NCBI GenBank assembly: GCA_035578175.1
Contig: JAQMRL010000006.1
Location: 18,139,506 to 18,203,505 of the forward strand
Origin: Catonia carolina
Lineage: Eukaryota; Arthropoda; Insecta; Hemiptera; Achilidae
DNA: 64,000 nucleotides
Direction: 5' to 3'
Part shown: in pieces, positions 31,533-41,470 of the stretch
Numbering within the stretch: position 1 is the stretch's first letter
Layout of the letters: each line of letters begins with the position of its first letter
Made by a program: the position numbers and the translations under genes
The notes under the pieces: model-generated
The model's database searches: none
What the model saw: only the letters and a program-made list of their open reading frames with translations
Told to the model about the DNA's origin: nothing

Positions 31533-31935
31533 AACTTGTTGTTGTTTAGGTCAACAGCCGAAAGGCTGGTTTGAACCTCTAGAGGTTTTACTAAGTAAAA
31601 ACGAGGAGTAAGGTGGTTTATCATTGCCTTCCTCACTGAGTTGAAAGAGTATGCTTATCAGCATGCCAGGCCCTCCGAAAAGCACTCACGTTCCACTCTG
31701 CAAATGACAACTTCACTTCATTCACTACAGGGTCTGGCTGCATAGTGAAATTCATTACTCTCAGAGGAGATAACTCTGACTAGTGTCTTTTACACCTCTA
31801 CCTCTTCTGTTCTTAAATAGTTCAGTCATATAAGTGGCTGACTATGTGATAAGAAACAGAACTATTTTTTTTAGCCCTGGACGAAACAGATTGAGTGCAA
31901 TTAAAATAACACTCCACCTGCCCGTTTTGGGCATA
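31533..31935 (-). repeat. Repeat family X, copy 4
   Basis: A nearly complete unit read on the minus strand, from GCCCAAAACGGGCAGGTGGA to the GACCTAAACAACAACAA tail. It is inverse to copy 3. Confidence 0.8.
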
Positions 31936-32085
31936 ACACTAACTTATATGTAGTAAAATTAAAAAATAATGGAGACTAGTTGGTCTCCACCAGGTAACAA
32001 ACCAAACCTTTCAAAACTCATATTATACCAGTACTTGAAAACACACAATTGTCCTGCCAACCGATTTGTCACACTATACACTGTA

Positions 32086-32270
32086 GTATATACAGTGTAT
32101 ACCAAATGAGTGATCATTTATAGAAGGTAATAATTACAGTGTCATTAATTAGGGTGGTTTTACCGTATTTGTTGATTTATCTTTGACCATAATTCAGTGA
32201 GAGAAATTGAGAAATTTTTAATTTAAACCAGGCTTCAACACGAGCTACATAAAGTACTTTAATTACTTCT
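32086..32270 (+). repeat. Roughly 185-bp direct repeat flanking X copy 5 (left)
   Basis: GTATATACAGT ... CAAATGAGTGAT ... GTGTCATTAATTAGGGTGGT ... TTAAACCAGGCTTCAACACG ... AATTACTTCT is repeated with few changes at 32678-32869. Confidence 0.85.
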
Positions 32271-32677
32271 TGTTGTTGTTTAGGTCATCAGCCAAAAGGC
32301 TGGTTTGAACCTGTAGAGGTTTTACTGAGTAAAACGAGGAGTGAGGTGGTTTACCATTGCCTTCCTCACTGTGTGGAAAAGTACGCTTATCAGCATGCCG
32401 GGCCTTCTGAAAAGCACATATTTTCCACTCTGCAAATGACACCTTCACTTCATTCACCTGTAGTAGGGTCTGGCTGTATAATGAAATTCATTACTTTCAG
32501 AGGAGATAACTCTGATTAGTGTCTTTTACACCTCTACCTCTTCTGTTCATAAATGATTCAGTCATTTAATTGGCTGACCATGTGATAAGAAACAGAACTA
32601 TTTATTTTAGCCCTGCAACGAACAGATTGAGTGTAAATAATTTGACACTCCGCCTGTCGGTTATGGGCAGACCGTAT
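32271..32677 (-). repeat. Repeat family X, copy 5, between long direct repeats
   Basis: A complete X unit on the minus strand: TATGGGCAG / GGCGGAGTG at its 5' end near 32670, and an AACAACAA tail adjoining the left direct repeat. It keeps a 64-codon frame (MNEVKVSFAEWKICAF...) shared with copies 1 and 3. Confidence 0.8.
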
Positions 32678-32869
32678 GTATATACAGTACTAAATGAGTG
32701 ATGATTTATAGAAGGTAATAATTACAGTGTCATTAATTAGGGTGGTTTTACCGTATTTGTTGATTTATCTTTGACTATAATTCAGTGGGAGAAATTGAGA
32801 AATTTTTAATTTAAACCAGGATTCAACACGAGCTACATGATTATTATGTGAAGTGCTTTAATTACTTCT
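32678..32869 (+). repeat. Roughly 185-bp direct repeat flanking X copy 5 (right)
   Basis: Second copy of 32086-32270. It carries a small extra segment, ATTATTATGTG, near its right end. Confidence 0.85.
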
Positions 32870-33839
32870 TATAGAAAATTAATCCGACTAAAATCAACGT
32901 AAACTATTAACTTATTTAAAGCCCAGTTTAAGTGAATGACGTCAGGTATTAAATATCTTTAAGTTAAATAATTAAAAGTAGTTTAAAATTACAGTTAGAA
33001 TTTTTATAAAATTCTTCGGTAGTAACCTAATAGAAACTGCATTTTAAAAATAATTTTATTACTTTAGTACTATAAAAATTTAAACAAATAATTAAAAAGT
33101 TATTATCTTGTAATACAAGATCATTTTGTCTTAGTCTTAATGCTTCATAAAAATATGTAAGTACATGAATATTTCTTTTAAATAAAATGAATAAAAATTT
33201 TATTTTTTGTTTCTTTAACATATTAACTAATGTATAGTTCATTATTTTTTTATACGGCCACCCGTGGAGATTTGTACCCAGCCACGACTGGAATTTTACG
33301 GAGGAAAATTAAAAATGTTAAAACGTTTAAAAAATGTCTTGTATTTATTAGAAAACAAGCTATAAAATGCAGTAAAAAATTTTTACCAAGAATTAACTGA
33401 CAAACAAGTAAGAATAATTAATTATCAAACAAATAAAAAAATTCTGGATATTTAAAAATATATTATATTTTTTTTAATGTATAGTTAACTTTCTTTGCAG
33501 TTTAAAAAAATCGTTAAAAATAGGTTTTCAGGTATTTAATTCAACCGTATCTGATGTCAATGACATGGTGTTTTTGAAGTTTTTATTCTCTTTTAATATG
33601 TGTAGTTTATATTTAAAAAATCTAAGAACCAATACAAATTCTCCTTGGTACGTACGTAACGAAAGATTACCCAATAATTTACAAATTTCAAACGTCATCA
33701 CTTAATCGATCAGTACTACCATCGATTTTCCACGAAAACCTACAGTTATTAATATTGATAATCTCCGTCGAAGTCAGTGTAAAAGTATTTTAAAATATGT
33801 TAACCAAAATAAAAATTTCCGACATGTGTTTTGTGCGCT
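32870..33839. other. AT-rich spacer, nothing recognised
   Basis: No gene, RNA or repeat identified. Confidence 0.5.
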
Positions 33840-34597
33840 CAATTGGATCAGTCATTTCAGAAAGCCCATAAGTCAAAATTTTACATTTTCTCTTTAGTGC
33901 ATCTTAGAACAAACTAAATATTTGTAAACCATCCCTGAACATGAATGTAAACACACCATCCCTATAAAAATCACATAGTCTGTCTTTCCTTTCGTAACAT
34001 AATATAACACATAGAAAAGGCTTATCCTTAAGGATATGAAGTGTTTCCTTCTAACTAAGAAATGAAAGTGGATGTTTTTTTGAAGCTTTAGCTCTACTTT
34101 CTCGTGGAAGAGTCCGTACAAAGATTCTGTGCAAAAATGTTTTTACGGTGAATAACTACTGTTCATAACAACGATGAAGAACGTGAATAGTCCTGAAAAT
34201 CAACATTTTTCTTTTTTAAAGTTAAGGATTTCAATTTTTATTATTGCAGAAAGCTATTTTAATTCATAATGTAAACTAAAAAAATAAATAAATGAATCCT
34301 ATTTCATAACACAATTTTCTTCTGGTCTAACAATGTATTTTACAGAAAACAATGTAAGTTAACATTTTACTCCAATTTATTTCAGAAACACCTTAGTTTA
34401 AACTTTAAATTTTTTTTAAAGAAGTGACTTGTCTTTAAAAAGACAAAGACCTATTTTATATTAAAGGGGACAGCTCTCTGAACAATTTATATTTTTTAAT
34501 ATTTTTCTAATTGAAACATAATAACTTACAGGTTTTTTAATTTTTCCAAAAGTTAGGTTTTTGACTAATGGGCTTTCTGAAATGACCGATTCAATTG
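33840..34597. mobile_element. 758-bp non-autonomous element with 38-bp terminal inverted repeats
   Basis: The left end (33840-33877) starts CAATTGGATCAGTCATTTCA and continues GAAAGCCCATAAGTCAAAA. The inverse of the right end is CAATTGAATCGGTCATTTCA and GAAAGCCCATTAGTCAAAA, with three differences in about 39 bases. No transposase frame lies inside, and no target duplication is obvious. A MITE-like DNA element is the simplest reading; the superfamily is unknown. Confidence 0.65.
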
Positions 34598-34639
34598 TCA
34601 CATATGGCTGTGTAGAAACAGATTGCTGGAAACAGTTCA

Positions 34640-34970
34640 AAAGAAAGAATTGATCGAGGAATTTTAGATCGATTTGAGGAGGTGATTGAAAAGTACGTAA
34701 AAATGAGGAACCGAATACTCTCAGTGAAGGCAGACAAAGACAGTTCGCACATGAAGACCTAAAGACTAAAGTTGTTGGGGCACATTGAGAGAACGGAGGT
34801 CAACGAGGATGGTTAAGATGATAAGGAAAGAGAGACTATACAAAAGACGGATGTACCATCCTATACTCTGTCCAACAGTCGGAAGATACCATTGCTTAGG
34901 CTTATATGGCAGGAGCGCTGTTACGTACTGTCTTAAAAACATTGACTCACGCTATGAAAATAAAAGTTTA
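34640..34970 (+). pseudogene. Probable LINE polymerase C-terminal fragment
   Basis: A frame reads RFEEVIEKYVKMRNRILSVKADKDS, then LKLLGHIERTEVNEDG (about 34756-34800), like the LGHIxR block in LINE tails. The remainder does not align convincingly. Confidence 0.4.
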
Positions 34971-34983
34971 TCTTTTTTGGCTA

Positions 34984-35904
34984 ACGAGGTGTGGGTATTA
35001 AATAACGAGACTGACGTTGTAAAAAATTTAATTTTAATTTTATACATAATCACTTATTGTCACCTTCAATATACACTCCTTCTCTATACCTACGCTCCAT
35101 GCGAATTTTCCATTGTTGGTAACAGTGCTGGAAGTCATCTTCTGTCAGCTCCTTCAGGACGCGTGCCGCTTTCTCTTTTACAACTTCCACAGACTCAAAT
35201 CTTGTCCCTTTTAATGCAGATTTCACCTAAGGGAACAGGTAGAAGATAATAACATGTGATGAAAAGTACTTTTTTACTTATGATCCGGAAACGAAGCGCC
35301 AATCCATGCACTGGAAGAGTTGACTTCACCGAGGGCCAAAAAAGCTCGAATGAGCAAGTCAAAATTTAAAGCATTGATTATTGTTTTTTTGATATCCATG
35401 GGATTGTGTACCTTCACTGGGTTCCTGAAGGTCAAACAATTAATCAATATTACTACCTTGAGGTACTACGTCAAAGAGTAAGGAAAAAACGCCCCGAAAT
35501 GTGGAAAGACAAATCATGGGTTCTCCACCAAGACAATGCGCCAGCTCATTCCGCGTTATCTGTCAAGAGGTTCCTAGCCTAAGTACAGCATCTCATTATA
35601 AGAACATCCACCTTATTCACCAGATCTTGCAACATGTGACTTGTACCTGTTCCCTAAGGTGAAATCTGCGTTAAAAGAGACAAGATTTGAGCCTGTGGAA
35701 GCTGTAAAAGAGAAAGCGGCAAGTGTCCTGAAGGAGCTGACAGAAAATGACTTCCAGCATTGTTTCCAACAATGGAAAATTTGCGTGGAGCGTTGTAGGG
35801 ATAGAGAAGAAGTGTATATTGAAGGTGACAATAAGTGATAATGTATAAAATTAAAATAAAATTTTTTATTACGTCAGTCTTGTTATTTAATAGCCACACC
35901 TCGT
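34984..35904 (+). mobile_element. Fold-back (long inverted repeat) mariner derivative, family 2, copy 1
   Basis: The left arm, 34984-35245, is the inverse of the right arm, 35637-35904, at roughly 90% identity by eye. Both arms are the 3' end of one mariner family (terminal GAGGTGTGG, then the C-terminal coding part). The unique middle, 35246-35636, starts exactly at IITCDE of the catalytic domain. The N-terminal helix-turn-helix half and the true 5' end are missing. The joint (AGGTAGAAG / ATAATAACATG) is identical in the copy at 55790, so this arrangement spread as an element in its own right. Confidence 0.8.
35246..35838 (+). pseudogene. Mariner (family 2) transposase catalytic half
   Basis: Blocks in order: TCDEKYFFTYDPETKR (first Asp, usually TGDE), RARMSKSKFKA, GIVYLHWVPEGQ (frame-jumped), RVRKKRPEMWKDKSWVLHQDNAPAHSALSVKRF (second Asp), PYSPDLAT-CDLYLFPKVKSA (third Asp), and FESVEAVKEKA...QQWKICVERCRDREEVYIEGDNK to the stop at 35836-35838. 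Stops and shifts (for example TAA after VKRFLA) make it non-functional. Confidence 0.8.
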
Positions 35905-35905
35905 A

Positions 35906-37290
35906 TGTCAAGAACGCTAACGTATTGAATAAAGAAGAATTTTATTCACGCCTTTGTACTGGACGGAACGTTTTCTTTAAAAAAAATTCCCTTTCTAAAA
36001 AATAAAAACTTCAGTAAATTTTTACAATAATTTGTTTGCTGGTAGTCCCGAAACAGGTAAAAAAACGCTCTCTAGAGATCACAGATCTTACTTTTCTGGT
36101 TTATATGCCACAAGGATGAAGTTTCTGGGATAAATAATTTTTGAGATATCACGTTTCCCGCAAATCACTATTTTTCATCCCCAACTCTTATATTAAGGGA
36201 TGTCATTGATTCATGTGCAAACTTTTTTTGTATTAAAATTAGTACCTACTCAATATATAGTCTAAGGGTTCATTTTCAGGTTAGTACAACAGGATAAATC
36301 CAAATCCGACAATTTTTTTAAGTACACTACCCCCTTAATTATTATTTTTGAAGTTGAAAAACTGTTGATAACAAACTCTTATTAAATGATAAACACTGTA
36401 AGAATTATGTTAATTGTTGAAAACAAACAAGTCGAATGTGATTCTTGTTCTTGATGAAGAAATGAAAATAAATAACGAACGATTCAATTCAGAGCGTAGA
36501 ATCAACTCTTTTCTAATGAGGCCATATTCGGTGTCTAAAGCACGTCCGCTTAAACAATCAAAGGATCTCGTCATTCTTGTCCGTGTAATTCAGTTGTTTT
36601 CTTCCTTCCATATCTATTTCTCCTTTTTTGTGTTTTTTATGAATGTCTATCACTTTATTGGATAAAAAAACTGCTTATAAAATGTTAAATACAGAGACAG
36701 AGATATTTTATCTATCAATGGTCACTGTAAATTCGTTAAATCCTTTTGTTCTCGGCTTGAAAGACCTCCTACTGTGTTCGGTGTTTTTGGATTCCACTTC
36801 TATCATGACAATAGAATCAAACAATTTCATCTATGCCTTTCGAAAAAATTCAATTGACTACTTTCAAAATTTTTATCGTAAATCTTAATGCAAATATCAA
36901 AGAGACCTTTTATAGAAAGAAAGACATAAATTTTATTTCAAATATGTAGACCGTATAAAAATAAATTTCTGTGTGGTTATAAAACTAACGAATCAATTTA
37001 TTTACTTTTTATTTTTATTATATCTAGAAATATGCTTTCATCCATTCAATTTTATAAATTATTTACTTTTTATGATAAATTTTATAAAAAAAATTGTTAT
37101 TAATTTTTACAACGTTGAATTCATGAACAATAATTGCGTATAAAATTATTTTTCAGTGCCATTTTGTAGCAGTACCGATGTTATTTAAAAATAATTTATT
37201 TTAATTTTGAGTTGTTAAAATTAATTTAATACTGATTCAGTACAAGTCTTTACTGGAATCTGAAAAACTTCTTGGTTTTTAATAAACTAC
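35906..37290. other. AT-rich spacer, nothing recognised
   Basis: Two short AT-rich frames at 36414-36888 have no family resemblance or gene context. No RNA genes or repeats were identified. Confidence 0.45.
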
Positions 37291-37299
37291 TGTAAAGCT

Positions 37300-37780
37300 G
37301 GCTACCCAAGAAAGATACATAGTCAGGAAGATTGTGGGACCCAAATTCAACCAGGACTTCGAGTATCGCCTCAGGAGTAACGACGAGGTGTACCGGCATG
37401 TCGAACCTCTCACGACATCGTTCAGACGCCGATGACTAGTTTTTCTATGGCCACATCGCCCGCATGACTAGCTCCTACCACACCCAACTGGCTCAGTACA
37501 AGAATTCGACAAGTGGGCACTAGCCGTCCGGACCGACATGTCTAAGATGAACATCTCCCAGAAAGACATCTGGGACCGCCCCCCCCCCATATGGCCAGAA
37601 GATTAACCAGTAGGTATACGTGGAGGATGGGTCGGGTCTCGTAGTCGAATGAGTTGGGCTGAAGAACAGACGCTAAGCACTCACCTAGAGAATGAAGACC
37701 TACTGGGCCGATCGGAAGTTGAGCGCTCAGAGAACACGCGGTCCGAAAAGACCACAACGCTCTAAAAAAAAAACTACTGT
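37300..37780 (+). pseudogene. LINE polymerase C-terminal fragment
   Basis: Reads RYIVRKIVGPKFNQDFEYRLRSNDEVYRHVEPLTTSFRRR, then WALAVRTDMSKMNISQKDIWDR and, after a shift, WAEEQTLSTHLENEDLLGRSEVERSENTRSEK, ending at a stop and an A-run. The NxEVYxHVEPLT-FRRRR and MNI-DI-DR blocks are those of a known insect LINE tail. It is GC-richer than its surroundings. Confidence 0.75.
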
Positions 37781-37789
37781 ATTTAAATA

Positions 37790-38820
37790 AAAAATATAAC
37801 TCATATTTAGAGGTATAATTAATATATTTAGAAAACATTATAATAAGATTTTGTAGTCGAGAAGACACTAAGGAAAATTGAGTTTTGTGATTTTGTTGTA
37901 AACTTTCTAATACAATTCCTAAAAACGTTTTTATATTTGGAAATCAATATTCCCTTGATTACTGACAAAATTTTCTTTCTCGTTCGTTTTATTTCCAATA
38001 AAACAAGTTCAATTACAGAAGAGAAACAATATAAAGCAGGTAAAGTCAATATAAAAACAAGATATACTTGTTTCCCTGGGATCATGTCACTTCCAACAAT
38101 TCGGTGTATTTCTGTCCTACCGTGCAAAAGTAGAAAATTGTAGATATATACAAAGGGTTTAACAACGAATTTACCGCACTGGGAAATCACACGCAACTGA
38201 GAAAGGGTAAAACTAAAGCGTAAGGGGGTTAAAAGGTAGTGCCTACATGTTAGTAACTGAATGTAACAGAGAAAGAGAGATGAGTGAGTGAGTATGAGAC
38301 AAAATATAAAGCTAGGAGTCTAAAGGGAGGTTCTGGATCCAATTAGATCAGACAGGGTAGAATTCCACGGAGGCCTGCACTTCACTGGCACCGACTTTTC
38401 TCGTTTCTCTTCAGACAACGCGATTATGATAGCTTTTACTATTATTGTTGCTTAGACTACAAAATTCAAAACACATTCAATTTCTAAAAGTTTTTATCAT
38501 CTGGAGTTTTTGTCAAGATTTATTCAAATTTACTGATACTAAAGTTTTACAAAATATAATGGTATTTTTTGTAATATTAAAATACAGCTAATACATTAGA
38601 GAATTCGTTAGAAAATTACTTTTCCCATGGTTTTAACACAGATGTTTGGTTTGCACAACCATTTGCAATAACACCTTACTCTTTTATTAATTTATCCTGA
38701 TCTCTTTTGTAAGTCAACAGCATTTCCACGTCAAGTGATTTAAATTACTGTTTCACCATTCTCTGTTAACCTGTAGAGACCTTAACATAAAACTCATAAA
38801 TCTGGATGTTACATGTTTTC
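37790..38820. other. AT-rich spacer, nothing recognised
   Basis: A minus-strand frame at 37828-38196 (122 codons) has a hydrophobic middle but no recognisable family. It is not called as a gene. Confidence 0.45.
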
Positions 38821-38823
38821 TAC
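38820..38823 (+). repeat. Target-site duplication CTAC (left) of solo LTR H2
   Basis: CTAC here and CTAC at 39459-39462 exactly bracket the TG...CA unit. Confidence 0.7.
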
Positions 38824-38879
38824 TGACGCCGACCGGGGCCGACGACACGTGGCGAAACCTTGTTTGTGAGTTTGTTAGT

Positions 38880-38895
38880 GGGCCTGAAAAGGGCC
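38880..38895 (-). terminator. Histone-type stem-loop 3 of LTR H2
   Basis: Minus strand AAACGGCCCTTTTCAGGCCC then ACT: a 6-bp stem with one mismatch and the TTTC loop. Confidence 0.55.
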
Positions 38896-38910
38896 GTTTA
38901 ATTGATCGGT

Positions 38911-38926
38911 GGTCCTGAGAAGGACC
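38911..38926 (-). terminator. Histone-type stem-loop 2 of LTR H2
   Basis: Minus strand AAAGGTCCTTCTCAGGACC then ACC: perfect 6-bp stem GGTCCT/AGGACC, loop TCTC, A-rich 5' flank and ACC 3' flank, as in histone mRNA ends. Confidence 0.65.
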
Positions 38927-38944
38927 TTTTTTGTTTTTGTGGTT

Positions 38945-38960
38945 GGCCCTGAAAAGAGCC
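38945..38960 (-). terminator. Histone-type stem-loop 1 of LTR H2
   Basis: Minus strand ACGGCTCTTTTCAGGGCC then AACC: 6-bp stem with one G-T pair, loop TTTC. The three loops are spaced about 31-34 bases apart. Confidence 0.6.
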
Positions 38961-39323
38961 GTTGTTGGTGGTCAGAAGCGGCGAGCCGGCAGGGGAGCCC
39001 GAAGAGTGGCGGTTCGGCTACCGGGTTTGGGCCTAGCCTTCCCTCAGCGGCAGTTGGGTCCCCACTGCAGCGTGACAGTGGTGGCCCCCAGCGCCCCGCA
39101 GTATCTGATCGGCGTAGGCCGTCTGCCGATAGCGCGGCCGAGGCGGTTCTCTCCGGGTTGGCGAAGCTGGTCGGTGCGGGAATGTGCGTCCGCCACCGGT
39201 AGCGTAGACCAGGGATGGTGCGTCCGGTTTCGGCTGGGCTTTTCTTCGGTCGGGAGCTCTTCTTCCTTGTTCTTCTCTGGTTGAGAGTTGATTGAGGAGT
39301 CTCTCGCGGGTTTTTGTGACGGC

Positions 39324-39330
39324 TTAAATA
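39324..39330 (-). promoter_or_regulatory. TATA box of solo LTR H2
   Basis: Minus strand GGGGTATTTAAGCCG, with a candidate initiator TCAATC about 35 bases downstream (39284-39289) and the first stem-loop about 365 bases downstream. Confidence 0.55.
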
Positions 39331-39499
39331 CCCCTCCGGTGAGTCCACATCATAGTGGAGGGGAGGCACTGCTGGCCTGCACGTCTGTAGTTCTCCAAGC
39401 GGCAGGCAGATACTTGGACCGTCTGCAGGCGCTAATATTGGTAGGGCAGTCGGCGACACTACATTGTTTTACGGTTTTGATGCTTAAGCATTATCTAAA

Positions 39500-39925
39500 G
39501 CCACAAAGAAGAGGTTGAGGTGTTCTAGATGTAGCTTTTCTAATGCATTTTAAGAATCTTTTGTATCAATCGAGTAAACAATGAGGAGGTTCTCAAAAGA
39601 ATTGGTTGCAAATTACAACTGATAGTTACGATTAAAAGACAGAAGCTGATGTACCTTGAGCACATCATGAGGAAGAAAAAAATAAGTGCCGATTCCTGTA
39701 GGTAGCCATTTAAAGGAAATTTAATGGGACAACAAAATGGAGGAGGTTTTTCTTAACTCAAAATCTTACACAATGGTTAAGTATCATCTCCAAAAAGCTT
39801 TCCCAAGTGAAAAAATCAGAATACAAATCACCATTATGGTACGTAACAACAGAAGCAGATATGGTAGGCAAGAACATCTCATTAATAAGCTTAAAAAGCA
39901 AAACAAAATTATGGTATCAGAATTT
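39500..39925 (+). pseudogene. LINE polymerase C-terminal fragment
   Basis: Reads (V)NNEEVLKRIGCKLQLIVTIKRQKLMYLEHIMRKKK, then after shifts WRRFFLTQN-L-QW and MVKYHLQKAFPSEKIRIQITIMVRNNRSRYGRQE. These are the xxEVLxRI / KxxYLxHIMR / LFRxAxxKxxIxxMVxNxR blocks of insect LINE tails. The same blocks recur at 54116-54630. Confidence 0.7.
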
Positions 39926-40159
39926 TAATATTTATGGAATGCCTTACTGTGTTAAATTTCATTCATGTAGTCCTGGTAAATTGTACATTACATAAAAGAT
40001 ATCATAGTGTCTTTCCAGTAGAATTCTTTAAGCCGTTCACTAGATTACCCATTCATATCTGTATTTTATACAACCGATCTAAATCCAGTTTCGAAGATTT
40101 GATATAAAATACAACATAACTTTTCTGAACCTCCAACAAGTCATCCCAATCCTCTGGCG

Positions 40160-40605
40160 TTTTTGTTTAGGTCATCCGCTGAAAGGCTGGTTTGAACCTC
40201 TAGAGGCTTTACTAAGTTAAACGAGAGTGAGCTGGTTTAACCATTGCCTTTCTCACTGAGTGGAAAAGTTTGCTTATCAGCATGCTAGGCTCTCTGAAAA
40301 GGATCTACTTTCCACCCTGTAAATTACACCTTCACTTTATTCACCACAGGGTCTAGCTGTATAATGAAATTCATTACTCTTAGAGGAGATAACTCTGGCT
40401 AGTGTTTTTATACTTCTACCTCTTCTGTTCCTAAATCAGAGCATATAATCAGCCATATAATTAGCTGCTTCAGTCATATTAGCAGCTTCAGTCATATAAT
40501 TAGCCGATCATGTGGTATAAAACAAAACTATATTTTTTGTAGCTAAGAAACTAACAGATTGAGAGCAAATAATTGAACCCTCCACTTGCCTGTTTTGGGC
40601 AAATC
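40160..40605 (-). repeat. Repeat family X, copy 6
   Basis: A complete X unit on the minus strand (GCCCAAAACAGGCAAGTGGA ... AAACAAAAAC). The CAGTCATATAATTAGC phrase is locally triplicated at 40440-40505. Confidence 0.8.
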
Positions 40606-41283
40606 CTCTGGTGAGTAATCTGATTGAAAAAATGTCCTTATCTCGACTTTACGAAAGGCTCTATTGTGGTAATTTTCCTCTTCGTTCAAAATAGATCTTT
40701 GCTCATGCCTAATTTTCTTAACACCGAAATTAAAGTGGTAATATTCCGATTTGAAGATCATTTTGGCTCGTTAACGAAGAAATAATTAAAATAAATATTC
40801 CAAAGAAAAAGTTTTAAATTTCATAACACGTATTTTGATCTGAAGTTTTCACCAGCAGTTAAATTTGTTAGCGACCATTATCTTTCAAACTTTTTTAACG
40901 AGATAAACAGTTGCGATATTTTTGGAGCCCTAACCGGCTGTGTATTAAAAACCGGGACCTTCGGTTTAACAATCAAACTAAATCAAATTTCGCGTTCTTT
41001 TTAAAGGATAGGATAGGCTCTTTTTACCGTATATTACTTTTTAAGGTGAAAATTAATTAATGTACAGATTATAAATATAACAACTTAACAAATCAAAAGG
41101 GAAAGTGAATCATTAGTATAAAAATATTAAAGGTTAGCACTGGAATGTAAATTAAATTAACGAATGTAAAGTATTTCTTCTTTGTGCGTACGTCTTACTT
41201 CTATAAAAAAAATACACAACTACAGGGTGTCCTAAAAATATTCTCGAAATGTTTATTGTATTTTTTCGATATTTCAGTCGTAC
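40606..41283. other. AT-rich spacer, nothing recognised
   Basis: No gene, RNA or repeat identified. Confidence 0.5.
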
Positions 41284-41470
41284 AAGGCGTGTACGGAAAG
41301 TAAGTACCGTTTTGTTCTAACGCGCCGCAGCGCTACTTATGGCAATCCACGCATGCATTCTACTTTCGCTCGTTTATTATCTCCGCGCTGACGCAATTAC
41401 GACTGATTAGTCTTGAGTATTATGTTTACTATGATCATATTTACAATGTTTAAAACAATCGATGAACCCG
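41284..41470 (+). mobile_element. Mariner-type 5' end fragment
   Basis: CAAGGCGTGTACGGAAAGTA then AGTACCGTTTTG resembles a Tc1/mariner terminal repeat. About 165 bases on, ATG begins MFKTIDEP, like the N-terminus of a common insect mariner-type transposase. The sequence then joins HINE copy I at its GT tract. Confidence 0.5.

Larger units (their letters stand above)
38824..39458 (-). mobile_element. GC-rich solo LTR, copy H2, with three histone-type stem-loops
   Basis: On the minus strand the unit starts TGTCGCCGACTGCC and ends CGGTCGGCGTCA, so the ends are TG...CA with a 12-bp imperfect inverted repeat. It is flanked by CTAC on both sides. A 4-bp duplication suits Ty3/gypsy-type LTR retrotransposons. 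It has a TATA sequence, then an Arg/Pro-rich GC-rich stretch, then three stem-loops and a short 3' segment with AAGGTTTCGCCACGTGTCG. That segment is comparable with AAAGGTTTCAACTCGCCAC in the LTR at 48829. No gag/pol sequence lies nearby. A 194-codon frame (39459-38875) crosses the boundary and has no start after the TATA box, so I do not call it a gene. Confidence 0.75.

Noticed and set aside
35613..35911. Minus-strand frames opposite the mariner coding strand
   Set aside because: They are antisense shadows of the transposase; the same shadows occur at 44501-44749, 56314-56517 and 58575-58918.
38824..39458. A real replication-dependent histone gene
   Set aside because: The stem-loops and TATA box fit, but no frame resembles H1, H2A, H2B, H3 or H4. 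The unit has LTR-like TG...CA ends with a 4-bp flanking duplication.
38875..39459. 194-codon minus-strand frame as a host gene
   Set aside because: It coincides with the GC-rich LTR, runs across the stem-loops, and has no ATG after the TATA box. High GC content alone keeps frames open.
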